Shown here piece by piece: positions 6,965 to 14,680 of a DNA stretch of 17,310 nucleotides (position 1 is its first letter; each line of letters begins with the position of its first letter). This stretch comes from Candidatus Woesebacteria bacterium (lineage in GTDB: Bacteria; Patescibacteriota; Microgenomatia; UBA1400; MFAQ01). A program made the translations under genes and the position numbers. The notes below the pieces were generated by a model. It searched no databases. It saw nothing but the letters and a program-made list of their open reading frames with translations, and had not been told where the DNA came from. The stretch lies in assembly GCA_020052895.1 (NCBI GenBank), contig JAGVOE010000071.1:1-17310 (forward strand), written 5' to 3'.

Positions 6965-9166
6965 CTATTTAGATTCTGGCCATTCTTGTGAGATCAATAG
7001 TCCTTCATCGAGAAAGACCTCCTTCCACACTGCTTCGGTTACAAACGGCATAAATGGGTGCAAGAGTCTTAGACAAATATCTAGCGCCTTGCTCAGTGTC
7101 TGTGAAGCTTCCTCTCGACGATCCTTCACTTTTTCTAGATATACGTCAGCCAATTTGTGCCAAATAAATTCATAGAGGATTTCAGCTGCCTCAGCAAATC
7201 TATACTTTTCAAGACTAGAATCTACTTTTTCTATCACTAACTCTAATTCATGTAGTATCCACTGGTCATCTTCATTGGTTGAAGAGTCTGAGCTCTGTTT
7301 AGCGGCGAGCACAGGTTCAATAAATCTGGCCACATTCCACAGCTTATTAGCAAATTTTTTATAGCCCACGATTCTATCTCGTGGAAAAGAAAAGTCCTTA
7401 CCTGTCGCCGTTCCGGCCACCAGCCCCATACGTAGAGCGTCAACTCCAAATTCATCAATATATTCCTCTGGATTGATTACATTGCCTAGGCTTTTACTCA
7501 TCTTTCGTCCGTCAAGAGCTCTAACAATACCGTGTAAATAGACGTTCTTAAAGGGTGGTTCTCCAGTCAGATAAATTCCGAGCATCATCATTCTGGAAAC
7601 CCATTTGCTAAGAATTTCCCATCCGGTCTCCAGCACATTTGTGGGATAAAAATACTTAAAATCCTCCGACTCCGGGTAGCCAAGAATCGCCAGTGGCCAT
7701 TGTCCGGAAGAAAACCAGGTGTCAAAAGTATCTGTCTCTTGTAAACAATCCTCACTAGGCTTCTCGACACTTATCTTATATTTTGACTCTGCCGGCGCCA
7801 TTAAGACCTGTAGGCCCTTCTTGATATCCTCCAAAGTATAGTTCCTGAGTAATTCGGCCAGTCGTCCATTCACCACGGTTCCATCAGTATTTATAAAAGA
7901 TACGATCAGATTTGGGTTCTCCTTTGAACTGTACCAAACAGGAATTCTAATACCCCAAATATTTTGTCTAGAGATAGCCCAGTCATGTATATTCTCCATC
8001 CACCTGATATAGGTCAGAGTTCTCCACTTTGGATATATTTTGACCCGGCCTTCTTTAACAGCCTCCAAAGCCGGTTTCCGGAGAGAGTCCATTTTTACAA
8101 ACCAATTGGGTAATATCGTCGGCTCAACATCATGACCTGCCTTACAAACCGCTACCGAGTGAGAATAGTGTTCATCCACCTTATCTATTAGTCCTTTTGC
8201 CTTAAGGTCATCAACTACTTGTTTTCTAGCTGTAAAAACAGATAGGCCAGCATATTTCCCCGCCACCTCTGTCAATTTTCCGTTTAGTTCAATTACTTTT
8301 ACTGTTGCCAAGTTATGTTTTTTGCCCATCTCATAGTCATTTGGATCGTGAGCCGGCGTCACCTTCACCACTCCGGTTCCAAATTTAGGGTCCACGAACT
8401 CATCTCCAATTACTTTTAATTTAAATTTTCCACTCAAACCCTCAACCTCAATTTCACTTCCAATCCAGTCCTTATATCGGGTATCGGCTGGATTTACCGC
8501 CACCGCCGTGTCACCAAATTTAGTCTCCGGCCTTACCGTCGCCACCACTAGAGATCCATATTTTATGTAGTACAAAGGATCTACTCTTTCTATGTGGTTA
8601 ATTTCGATATCAGCATAAGTTGTTCCGCACTTTGGGCAGTAATTAACCATGTAGTCACCACGATAAACAAGTCCGTCCTGGTAAAGTTTTTCAAATGTCT
8701 TACATACCAAGGAGACGACTTCCGGCTCTAAGGTAAATTTATTTCTTGACCAGTCTACACCCGCCCCCATTCGCCGAATCTGTCCCTCAACCAGAGTTTT
8801 GTTGGCTTGGACAAACTTCCACACCTCTTCGTAAAAATCTTGACGGTTATAGCTAAATCTCGATTTTCCCTGTTTTTTTAGCTCTCTCTCGAAGGTAATC
8901 TGTGTTTCCGTACCGGCATGATCAGTTCCCGGAATCCACAGAGTTTCCTCACCTTTCATTTTATGCCACCTGATCAAAATATCTTCAATGGCGATCATCA
9001 GCACGTTTCCGGTGTGCATTTTCCCACTGGCATTTGGTGGTGGCAGAACAATGGTAAAAGGTTTTTTAGCTGTGTCATTTCTGGCCTTAAAGATACCGGC
9101 CTCCTCCCATCGCTTAATAATCTCCTCCTCGTATAATTTATGGTCGTAATTTTTCTGCATTTGCAT
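6965..9166 (-). CDS. valS: Valine--tRNA ligase
   Basis: A 733-residue class I aminoacyl-tRNA synthetase that charges tRNA-Val. Landmarks in order: LPPPNASGKMHTGN (HIGH-like motif 51-54), GTDHAGTETQ (80-89), a single CPKC knuckle (~176-179), the CP1 editing domain with TVRPETKFGDTAVAV (~210-224) and VTPAHDPNDYEMG (~269-281), FDTWFSSGQWP (481-491), KMSKS (555-559), then the anticodon-binding helices. The C-terminal coiled-coil arm of the ~880-950-residue bacterial form is absent. The HIGH motif reads HTGN, with Asn for the second His. There are two in-frame ATGs (9166 and 9160); an extended -10 lies 4 or 10 nt before them, so the second could be used. It is divergent from the pyrophosphohydrolase gene. 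Confidence 0.93.
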   Translation of the reverse strand: MQMQKNYDHKLYEEEIIKRWEEAGIFKARNDTAKKPFTIVLPPPNASGKMHTGNVLMIAIEDILIRWHKMKGEETLWIPGTDHAGTETQITFERELKKQGKSRFSYNRQDFYEEVWKFVQANKTLVEGQIRRMGAGVDWSRNKFTLEPEVVSLVCKTFEKLYQDGLVYRGDYMVNYCPKCGTTYADIEINHIERVDPLYYIKYGSLVVATVRPETKFGDTAVAVNPADTRYKDWIGSEIEVEGLSGKFKLKVIGDEFVDPKFGTGVVKVTPAHDPNDYEMGKKHNLATVKVIELNGKLTEVAGKYAGLSVFTARKQVVDDLKAKGLIDKVDEHYSHSVAVCKAGHDVEPTILPNWFVKMDSLRKPALEAVKEGRVKIYPKWRTLTYIRWMENIHDWAISRQNIWGIRIPVWYSSKENPNLIVSFINTDGTVVNGRLAELLRNYTLEDIKKGLQVLMAPAESKYKISVEKPSEDCLQETDTFDTWFSSGQWPLAILGYPESEDFKYFYPTNVLETGWEILSKWVSRMMMLGIYLTGEPPFKNVYLHGIVRALDGRKMSKSLGNVINPEEYIDEFGVDALRMGLVAGTATGKDFSFPRDRIVGYKKFANKLWNVARFIEPVLAAKQSSDSSTNEDDQWILHELELVIEKVDSSLEKYRFAEAAEILYEFIWHKLADVYLEKVKDRREEASQTLSKALDICLRLLHPFMPFVTEAVWKEVFLDEGLLISQEWPESK

Positions 9167-9170
9167 CTTG

Positions 9171-9179
9171 ATTTTATCA
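9171..9179 (-). promoter_or_regulatory. Extended -10 promoter of valS
   Basis: On the minus strand TG-A-TAAAAT ends 4 nt before the first valS ATG and 10 nt before the second. It lies only 7 bp from the divergent plus-strand extended -10 at 9187-9195. Confidence 0.5.
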
Positions 9180-9186
9180 TCTAAGG

Positions 9187-9195
9187 TGCTACATT
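9187..9195 (+). promoter_or_regulatory. Extended -10 promoter of the pyrophosphohydrolase gene
   Basis: TG-C-TACATT, ending 9 nt before the ATG at 9205. The transcript leader would be 0-3 nt. Its -35 side falls within the valS 5' region. Confidence 0.5.
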
Positions 9196-9204
9196 CAGCT
9201 ATAG

Positions 9205-9540
9205 ATGGAAAAGTACAATCACAAAAAACTTGTCCGAGACAGAATCCCTGAAATAATCAAAGAATCCGGTAATACATATGAAGCTAGAGTACTGGATGAT
9301 GTTGAGTACGAGAAAGAGCTTAAAAAGAAACTTGTCGAAGAATCAAAAGAGCTCTCTAAAGCATCTCAAGGAAAAATACTAAACGAGTTAGCGGATGTTC
9401 TGCAGTTAATAAAATCTATCTCCTCTCATTACAAAATTTCTTTTAGTGAAGTCGTCAGAGATCAAATAGAAAAAAAGAAAAAAAGAGGAGCCTTCTCCAA
9501 AAAAATATTTCTAATTTGGTCAACCCAACCAAAAGGATAA
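9205..9540 (+). CDS. MazG/PRA-PH-like nucleotide pyrophosphohydrolase (COG4997-type)
   Basis: A 111-residue, all-alpha protein. It opens with YNHKKLVRDRIPEIIKESG and continues with LKKKLVEESKELSKA and ILNELADVLQLIKSI, ending in KKKRGAFSKKIFLIW. This arrangement matches the predicted house-cleaning NTP pyrophosphatase family related to phosphoribosyl-ATP pyrophosphohydrolase and MazG. The Glu residues of EExxE (EESKE, ~47-51) and the ExAD of NELADV (~62-67) are the expected Mg-binding ligands. The likely role is hydrolysis of a non-canonical or excess NTP; the substrate is unknown. No histidine-biosynthesis gene is near, which argues against HisE. The lysine-rich low-complexity run near residue 90 is typical. 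It converges with tsaD with 6 nt between the stops. Confidence 0.75.
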   Translation: MEKYNHKKLVRDRIPEIIKESGNTYEARVLDDVEYEKELKKKLVEESKELSKASQGKILNELADVLQLIKSISSHYKISFSEVVRDQIEKKKKRGAFSKKIFLIWSTQPKG

Positions 9541-9546
9541 CGGACT

Positions 9547-10647
9547 CTAAACAACCGCCAAGCTTGGTTCCGACTTCAAATCGGCTCCTGCAATCTCGGG
9601 CCGCAATATTGCCGCCGCGCCTACCATAACTGCATTATCACCACAGTACTTTAACTCCGGCACAAAAAAACCAACTCCAGTTTTTTCCACTTCACCCCGT
9701 AAGGTTTCCCTAAGCCCTTTATTGGCCGCCACCCCACCGGCCAAAATGACACTTTTTGGCTTAAACTTCTCGACCGCCATCAAAGTTTTCTTAACCAGCA
9801 CCTCAGTCACTGCCTCACTAAATTCTCTTGCCAAAATGTTTTTCCTTAATTCATCAACGTTAGTGTCATCCCCGACCTGATCGGGGATCCATTCCCTAAA
9901 TTCTTTGCTTTCCACCATCCTTGCCACCGCGGCCTTGATACCGGAAAAGCTCAAGTCCAGCCCCGGGTCATGGATCAGGGGTCTCGGTAATTTAAATAAA
10001 TTCTTGTTTGCTTTCCAAGCTTCATCGGTCACTTGACTTGCCGCTTTATCCATTTCCGGCCCACCAGGGTAGGGTAGTCCTAGTAGTCTGGCCGCCTTGT
10101 CAAAAGCTTCTCCGGCTGCGTCATCTCTTGTCCCTCCAATCCAGGTCCAGTTCGTTAGACTTTCTAACAGAATTAAGTCTGTGTGTCCTCCGCTTACCAC
10201 GAGACCCACTGCCGGCAGATGGGGAATATCGTAGAAATTTTCAATATCTTGAGTTCTTGAGTTCTTGAGTTCTTGAGTTCTTTCTCCAACTATCCAATTC
10301 GCCAACACATGCGCCGCCATATGGTTTACTCGCCAAAGTGGCTTTCTCCAAGCCCAGGCTAGTACCTTGGCGGTCTCCACACCGATTAGCAAACTTCCTA
10401 TTAGCCCCGGTCCGTAACTCACCGCCACCGCGTCGATTTCTTCTCCTATCATGGCCTCGGTAATCACCGGAATAATACTCTTGACTTGTTCTCTGGCCGC
10501 CACCTCCGGCACAATTCCGCCGTATTTCTCGTGCATCTCCACCGAGCTGGCCACTATATTTTTGAGAACCCTCACCCCAGATCCAAAGCTCTCTACTACC
10601 GCCGCCGCCGTTTCATCGCAAGTAGATTCTATGGCCAACACTTTCAT
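9547..10647 (-). CDS. tsaD: tRNA N6-adenosine threonylcarbamoyltransferase TsaD
   Basis: A 366-residue TsaD/Kae1/Gcp protein, which transfers the threonylcarbamoyl group to A37 of ANN-decoding tRNAs (t6A). It shows the ASKHA nucleotide fold start LAIESTCDETAAAVV, SYGPGLIGSLLIG, the metal-binding HMAAH (His109, His113), LVVSGGHTDLIL, DDAAGEAFDKAARLLGL, LSFSGIKAAV and AGGVAANKGLR with the CGDNAVMVG end (about 335-343). Two stretches look inserted. Residues ~122-133 (GERTQELKNSRTQ region) are encoded by an 8-nt tandem repeat, and residues ~253-262 (WIPDQVGDDT) by a dispersed palindrome. Both lie in loops where family length varies, so activity may be kept. The partner genes tsaB, tsaC and tsaE are not in the window. 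Confidence 0.93.
   Translation of the reverse strand: MKVLAIESTCDETAAAVVESFGSGVRVLKNIVASSVEMHEKYGGIVPEVAAREQVKSIIPVITEAMIGEEIDAVAVSYGPGLIGSLLIGVETAKVLAWAWRKPLWRVNHMAAHVLANWIVGERTQELKNSRTQDIENFYDIPHLPAVGLVVSGGHTDLILLESLTNWTWIGGTRDDAAGEAFDKAARLLGLPYPGGPEMDKAASQVTDEAWKANKNLFKLPRPLIHDPGLDLSFSGIKAAVARMVESKEFREWIPDQVGDDTNVDELRKNILAREFSEAVTEVLVKKTLMAVEKFKPKSVILAGGVAANKGLRETLRGEVEKTGVGFFVPELKYCGDNAVMVGAAAILRPEIAGADLKSEPSLAVV
9865..9891. repeat. GTCATnCC-type palindromic repeat inside tsaD
   Basis: An 8-bp perfect inverted repeat, ATCCCCGA (9868-9875) and TCGGGGAT (9881-9888), with loop CCTGA, flanked by GTC and CCA. On the tsaD strand it is read as residues ~253-261 (WIPDQVGDD) without breaking the frame. 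It shares both ends with the intergenic copy at 6932-6962. Confidence 0.8.
10248..10282. repeat. Octanucleotide tandem repeat inside tsaD
   Basis: Four exact copies of GAGTTCTT (10251-10282) preceded by a partial unit CTT. On the tsaD strand this is AAGAACTC repeated, giving an 8-residue periodic peptide (RTQELKNS then RTQ). Because 8 is not a multiple of 3, gain or loss of one or two units would shift the frame. Confidence 0.9.
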
Positions 10648-10654
10648 AAGGCTA

Positions 10655-10660
10655 ATTTTA
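10655..10660 (-). promoter_or_regulatory. -10 element of tsaD
   Basis: On the minus strand TAAAAT (5/6) ends 7 nt before the tsaD ATG. No convincing -35 is visible. The promoter would again give a leaderless transcript. Confidence 0.45.
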
Positions 10661-10690
10661 CTCTACCCCAATGACTATATGACCGTTCTG

Positions 10691-10699
10691 TGGTATAAA
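10691..10699 (+). promoter_or_regulatory. Extended -10 promoter of the ParB-like gene
   Basis: TG-G-TATAAA, an extended -10 ending 9 nt before the ATG at 10709. It supports the shorter start for this gene over in-frame starts that lie inside or next to tsaD. Confidence 0.55.
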
Positions 10700-10708
10700 A
10701 TCTCCCTT

Positions 10709-11350
10709 ATGGCCGAAATAATCAAACACCGCTATGTCGATGACCTTGACGGTAGTTTTATGTTGGGAGAGCTACTACATGAAAAAATTTTTCTAAATAC
10801 CGATGATAAACTCATTCGCTATGGTATGCCTAAACCATATGAATATGCTGACATCACTCAGGAGTTGATAGATCCTGAAAAGATACTTCCGACGGCAAAA
10901 TATGTGTTACGGAGTCATTTGGATATTATTGAAGCCCTAGACATAGAATTATCATCTCAAGGAATAAATATCTTCAATCTTCGAGGCATCGCAAAGATTG
11001 ATGAAAACAATCTTATCTGCCCACCAATTCTAGAAGTCTGGGAGGAATCTCCCTATAATGGAATTCCGGTTGTCGTCGATGGTGCGCACAGACTGTATAT
11101 TGCAAGGAAAAGAGGGATCAAGATCAATTGTGTAATTATATCGGGTCAAATTTCGAGCATGTTACCGGTACTTCCCCTAACAGGCTGGCAGGAGGTAATG
11201 GAGAGAGACGAAGTGCCCTCAGACAAACGTAATTATCATCCGGGTTTTCCTGAAAACTGGAAGACACATGAGGCCTATCGAACAAAGTTTCCAGGGTCAA
11301 CCGGTCCTAGAACCATTTCAAACAAAGATATATCTTCAAGCCGGCAATAA
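10709..11350 (+). CDS. Hypothetical protein with ParB/sulfiredoxin-like DGxHR motif
   Basis: A 213-residue protein that I cannot assign to a named family. The central stretch VVVDGAHRLYIARKRGIKI (about 128-146) matches the DGxHR signature of the ParB N-terminal/sulfiredoxin-like fold, which in relatives binds or hydrolyses nucleotides. The C-terminal TGWQEVMERDEVP...KRNYHPGFPENW region is polar and probably forms part of the same domain. No helix-turn-helix, transmembrane segment or ParA partner is visible, so a plasmid-partition role is unlikely. The frame is open back to 10451, but that part overlaps tsaD antisense; ATGs at 10631 and 10679 are alternatives. I prefer 10709 because of the extended -10 just upstream. 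It converges with the VanW gene, with 10 nt between the stops. Confidence 0.65.
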   Translation: MAEIIKHRYVDDLDGSFMLGELLHEKIFLNTDDKLIRYGMPKPYEYADITQELIDPEKILPTAKYVLRSHLDIIEALDIELSSQGINIFNLRGIAKIDENNLICPPILEVWEESPYNGIPVVVDGAHRLYIARKRGIKINCVIISGQISSMLPVLPLTGWQEVMERDEVPSDKRNYHPGFPENWKTHEAYRTKFPGSTGPRTISNKDISSSRQ

Positions 11351-11360
11351 AAGTTATATC

Positions 11361-13088
11361 TCACCTAGCGGCCAAATCGCCCGTCCCCTTGAGATAAATT
11401 GCCTGCCAAGGCTGATAATTACTGACGAAGGTTTTCTCATAAATACTTTCACCGTTTCTCACGACTTTATAATCGAACACCACCTTCGCTCCCCAAGCCG
11501 ACCAATCAACTTGCTTTGTCGTTCCCAGAGGTAAAGTTGGATCATCGATGTACATCGTTGGAGGGGGAGCTGATTGATTGGAAATCCTTGGCGCCGAAAG
11601 TGAGGATTTTCGTCCATCACTCGTGCCATAAATATTGACTTTCATGGCCAGTTTTTTGGTATCAACTTCTTCTTGAATCAGAATGTAGTTTCCGGTATCG
11701 TTTAGGAATTTTAGATCGGCCGTCGGGTAGTAGACCGTGGCATCAATCCCCGGAGGGCTATCCTGTTCGTAATACCCGACTCGATAAGCATGTGCTTTTC
11801 TTTCCGTGATTGGTAAACCGGCGTCGAGAGCCGCTCGGAAAGTCGTTGTCGACACCTGGCAAACACCGCCACCGTCGCCCAACACGGTTCTCCCGGCGCT
11901 GATAATGTAAGCCGTTTGATAACCGGTGGCTTTGGAAATATCACCCACCGCGTTCACAAAAGAAAATTCTTCTCCCGGCGCTACCAAAGTCCAGTTTACT
12001 CTCGAGGCGGCTAGATTGACATTGAATACGCGACCAGGAATCGAATGAAAAAAGGTCGACTTTCCGGAGCCTATTAGTTCCTTAATTCCCAAATTATTGA
12101 TATCCCCGGTCCTAATCTTGGGATACGTGAGAATGGTCGGTATTTCAAGCTCTTTTTCTTCTCCCGCCAAAAGGGCTTCGGCCAGCTTTTCCTTAAAATT
12201 TGGAATGTCAATCGTCGCTCCAATCACTTCGGGCTTAAACTCGTTCACTTTATTGTTTTCAAAAATGAAAACCGCGTCTCTTGGCTCCACTTCAATTGCC
12301 GGTCGAATGGTATTTACCATAGTTTCAAAATGGATCACGTCAATTGTTTCATTAGTGAGGCCAAAAAGAGTCATTATTTCGTCAAAGCTCAGAGTTTTTT
12401 GGTAATCTCTAAATCTTAAGGTCAGTTTTTTGTCCCCCCATTTATTAAGCGCCGCCATGGCTACGGCCACGGTCTTGCTATTAATACTTGTATCCACAAT
12501 CATTTCTGGAAGTTTAATCTCGTGTCGTCCAGGTAGTGCCAGTTTGGCTAGAACTTCGGTTGTTAAATCATCTTTTTTGATTTCCACCCCATTTTTTCCT
12601 AATATCACTTTTACTTCTTTGCCCTCTCTCACGAGCTTCGGCCAAACAGGTTGCTGATCTTCTTTGTCGGCCAGTTCCTCGATCAGGTCTCTAAGCTCTG
12701 TTCTGTCTAACCTTACCGGTACCGTTATCTCCGCTCCATTGACTAAAGTCTTCACTTGTTCCGAGATCTTAGTCAGAATATTACCGCTCCGACCTATACC
12801 CAAAGCTTGGTCGACGGCCCACAAATCATCCCATTCTACTTTTATGCTATTTAAATTGGCAACTTCTTTACCCTCGGCCATCAGTACGACTTGGTTCGGC
12901 TTAGTCTCGAAATAAGTCGACACCAATCTCAGTGCCTCTTCTTTATTCGTCCCGGTCACTTCAATTCCGGCAATTTTTATTCTGGGATAAATTAATTTTC
13001 GAAAGGCCAAACTATAACCGGTGATTATGGCCAGAGCCATGAGACAGAGAACTATGATTACTCCTAGGATATATTTTAATTTTGTCAT
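11361..13088 (-). CDS. VanW family protein with peptidoglycan-binding-like and G5-like regions
   Basis: A 575-residue envelope protein. One N-terminal transmembrane helix (about 7-29) anchors it, with the rest outside the membrane. Residues ~60-330 contain repeated mixed alpha/beta modules of the PG_binding_4 type seen in YkuD and VanW proteins. The VanW domain (about 345-478) is clear: SIPGRVFNVNLAASRVNWTL, APGEEFSFVNAVG, and GDGGGVCQVSTTTFRAAL with Cys410. The last ~80 residues (KQVDWSAWGAKVVFDYKVVRNGE) resemble a G5-like beta module. VanW proteins occur in vancomycin-resistance clusters but their activity is unknown; no other van genes are here, so this is a general cell-wall protein by inference. 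The upstream minus strand has only weak -10 candidates (TAAAGT, 9 nt before the ATG). Confidence 0.88.
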   Translation of the reverse strand: MTKLKYILGVIIVLCLMALAIITGYSLAFRKLIYPRIKIAGIEVTGTNKEEALRLVSTYFETKPNQVVLMAEGKEVANLNSIKVEWDDLWAVDQALGIGRSGNILTKISEQVKTLVNGAEITVPVRLDRTELRDLIEELADKEDQQPVWPKLVREGKEVKVILGKNGVEIKKDDLTTEVLAKLALPGRHEIKLPEMIVDTSINSKTVAVAMAALNKWGDKKLTLRFRDYQKTLSFDEIMTLFGLTNETIDVIHFETMVNTIRPAIEVEPRDAVFIFENNKVNEFKPEVIGATIDIPNFKEKLAEALLAGEEKELEIPTILTYPKIRTGDINNLGIKELIGSGKSTFFHSIPGRVFNVNLAASRVNWTLVAPGEEFSFVNAVGDISKATGYQTAYIISAGRTVLGDGGGVCQVSTTTFRAALDAGLPITERKAHAYRVGYYEQDSPPGIDATVYYPTADLKFLNDTGNYILIQEEVDTKKLAMKVNIYGTSDGRKSSLSAPRISNQSAPPPTMYIDDPTLPLGTTKQVDWSAWGAKVVFDYKVVRNGESIYEKTFVSNYQPWQAIYLKGTGDLAAR

Positions 13089-13152
13089 TCTTGCTATACT
13101 TTATCTATAACACCGTCGGTGCTTCTTACATTTTAACTTGACTATATAACCA

Positions 13153-14679
13153 ATGGACAACCAATTTCCTCTTCCCGGACCTTCCACTTCTACTTCGGGG
13201 CCGATCTCCTCACCTCTAGCTCCACCGGCGCCCTCTCCATCTTTGGGCATGCCCCCCTTGTCAGCCCCTTCCGATGCCGCTCCGCCGCCCCCAGGCTATC
13301 AGCCGCCCTCTCCTGCTACTCCTCCTATTATCAAGGCCTCACTGGCCAGACTAATACTTCCTATCGGTATCGGTTTGCTGGTCATTGGTCTAATCTCTTA
13401 TCTTCTTTTTCGAATTTTTGCCGGAGGCAAAGAGAGTTCTCCGACTTCTGTTTCTCCTTCTCCAGCCGTCACTCTGAGCTATTTTGGGCTTTGGGAGCCT
13501 CTTTCGGTCATGCAGCCAGTTATCGACGCTTTTGAGCTTAAAAACCCCAATATTAAAATTAATTACCAACTTCAGTCGTCTCAGGACTATCAGGATCGTC
13601 TCCGAACTGCCCTAGGAAGCCCCAATCCGCCAGACGTTGTTCGATTACACACCACCTGGCTGCCCTTATTTGCTACTTACCTACTTCCGGCCCCTCCCAA
13701 CACTTTCTCCGCCACCGAGCTAACTACCAACTTTTATCCTATTGTTGGTAAGCTGTTAATGGCTAGTAATCAAGTATATGGCGCTCCTATGGTGGCTGAA
13801 GGGCTCGGTCTGTTTATCAACACCGCTATGCTTCAGCAAAAACAACTTGAGCCCCCCAAAACCTGGGAAGATCTCCTTACTGTTGCCAAAGCCGTCAAAG
13901 AAGCCGATCCTGTTACCGGCAAACTCACTCGAGCTGGTGCTGCTCTCGGAAATACGACCAATGTTGAAAATTGGCCGGATATTGTTTCCTTGATGCTGCT
14001 TCAAGCAGGAGTCTCTCTCACCGACATTCAAGGTCCCGAGGTGGCAGTTACTCTCACTTACTACACCGATTTTGTTACCAAGCACGCCCTCTGGGACGAC
14101 ACCATGCCTCCTTCCACCGTTGCTTTTGCCAACGAAAAGGTGGCTATGATCATCGCTCCTAGCTGGAAGGCCAAAGATATTAAGGCCATCAATCCCTCCC
14201 TTTCCTGGCAAGTAGTTCCCGTCCCTCAGCTCCCTGACGTCGATCCAGTCAACTGGGCCTCAATCTGGTTTGAAGGGGTAGCCAAAAATACAGAGCATCC
14301 TCTAGAGGCCTGGAAATTTGTTAGTTTTTTGGCTTCAGCCGAAGCTCAACAAATACTTTTTGATGCTGCTACCGCCGATCGAGGCTTTCCTCAGCCGCCA
14401 GCCAACAAGATTGTTGCTGAGACCGCCAGTAAAAATCCGGTCATTGCTCCCTTTGTCTTAAGTCTTCCTTCCGCTAAAAGCTTTTACACTGCCTCTATGA
14501 CGCAAGACTCTCCGACCGCTCTCAATTCTCGTTTGATCAAGTACCTGGAAGACGCTGTTAACGGTATCGTTGCCCGCCAAGAAACCCCCAAGGTCGTCGA
14601 AGCCCTTGGCCAGGGATTTGCTCAGGTTCTTTCTGAGTACGGGCTTGTCGCCGCCCCCACTCCTTCTCCTACACCCTAA
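13153..14679 (+). CDS. Membrane-anchored extracellular solute-binding protein (family 1)
   Basis: A 508-residue protein in three parts. Residues 1-58 are a Pro/Ser/Ala-rich tail, 67-86 a transmembrane helix (LILPIGIGLLVIGLISYLLF), and about 107-490 a substrate-binding domain of the ABC sugar-binding type. The domain begins VTLSYFGLWEPLSVMQPVIDAFELKNPNI and includes KTWEDLLTVAKAV, the MIIAPSWKAKDI region and the family-typical EAWKFVSFLASAEAQQILF. The usual lipoprotein cysteine is absent; the protein is tethered with its N-terminus inside instead. No ABC permease or ATPase gene lies in the window, so transport partners must be elsewhere or the protein has another binding role. The start ATG has a poor -10 context (TATATA, 4 nt upstream) and no Shine-Dalgarno sequence. 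The next gene begins 1 nt after its stop. Confidence 0.87.
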   Translation: MDNQFPLPGPSTSTSGPISSPLAPPAPSPSLGMPPLSAPSDAAPPPPGYQPPSPATPPIIKASLARLILPIGIGLLVIGLISYLLFRIFAGGKESSPTSVSPSPAVTLSYFGLWEPLSVMQPVIDAFELKNPNIKINYQLQSSQDYQDRLRTALGSPNPPDVVRLHTTWLPLFATYLLPAPPNTFSATELTTNFYPIVGKLLMASNQVYGAPMVAEGLGLFINTAMLQQKQLEPPKTWEDLLTVAKAVKEADPVTGKLTRAGAALGNTTNVENWPDIVSLMLLQAGVSLTDIQGPEVAVTLTYYTDFVTKHALWDDTMPPSTVAFANEKVAMIIAPSWKAKDIKAINPSLSWQVVPVPQLPDVDPVNWASIWFEGVAKNTEHPLEAWKFVSFLASAEAQQILFDAATADRGFPQPPANKIVAETASKNPVIAPFVLSLPSAKSFYTASMTQDSPTALNSRLIKYLEDAVNGIVARQETPKVVEALGQGFAQVLSEYGLVAAPTPSPTP

Positions 14680-14680
14680 G

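Noticed and set aside
10451..10708. N-terminal extension of the ParB-like protein
   Set aside because: About 200 nt of it lies antisense inside tsaD and mirrors its codons. The extended -10 before 10709 supports a later start.
11361..13088. Vancomycin-resistance cluster
   Set aside because: Only a VanW-domain protein is present; vanH, vanA/B, vanX and a two-component system are absent, and VanW proteins are common outside resistance loci.
14570..14680. Upstream extension of the nucleotidyltransferase frame
   Set aside because: It overlaps the end of the solute-binding protein gene by more than 100 nt. The ATG at 14681 fits the gene junction.
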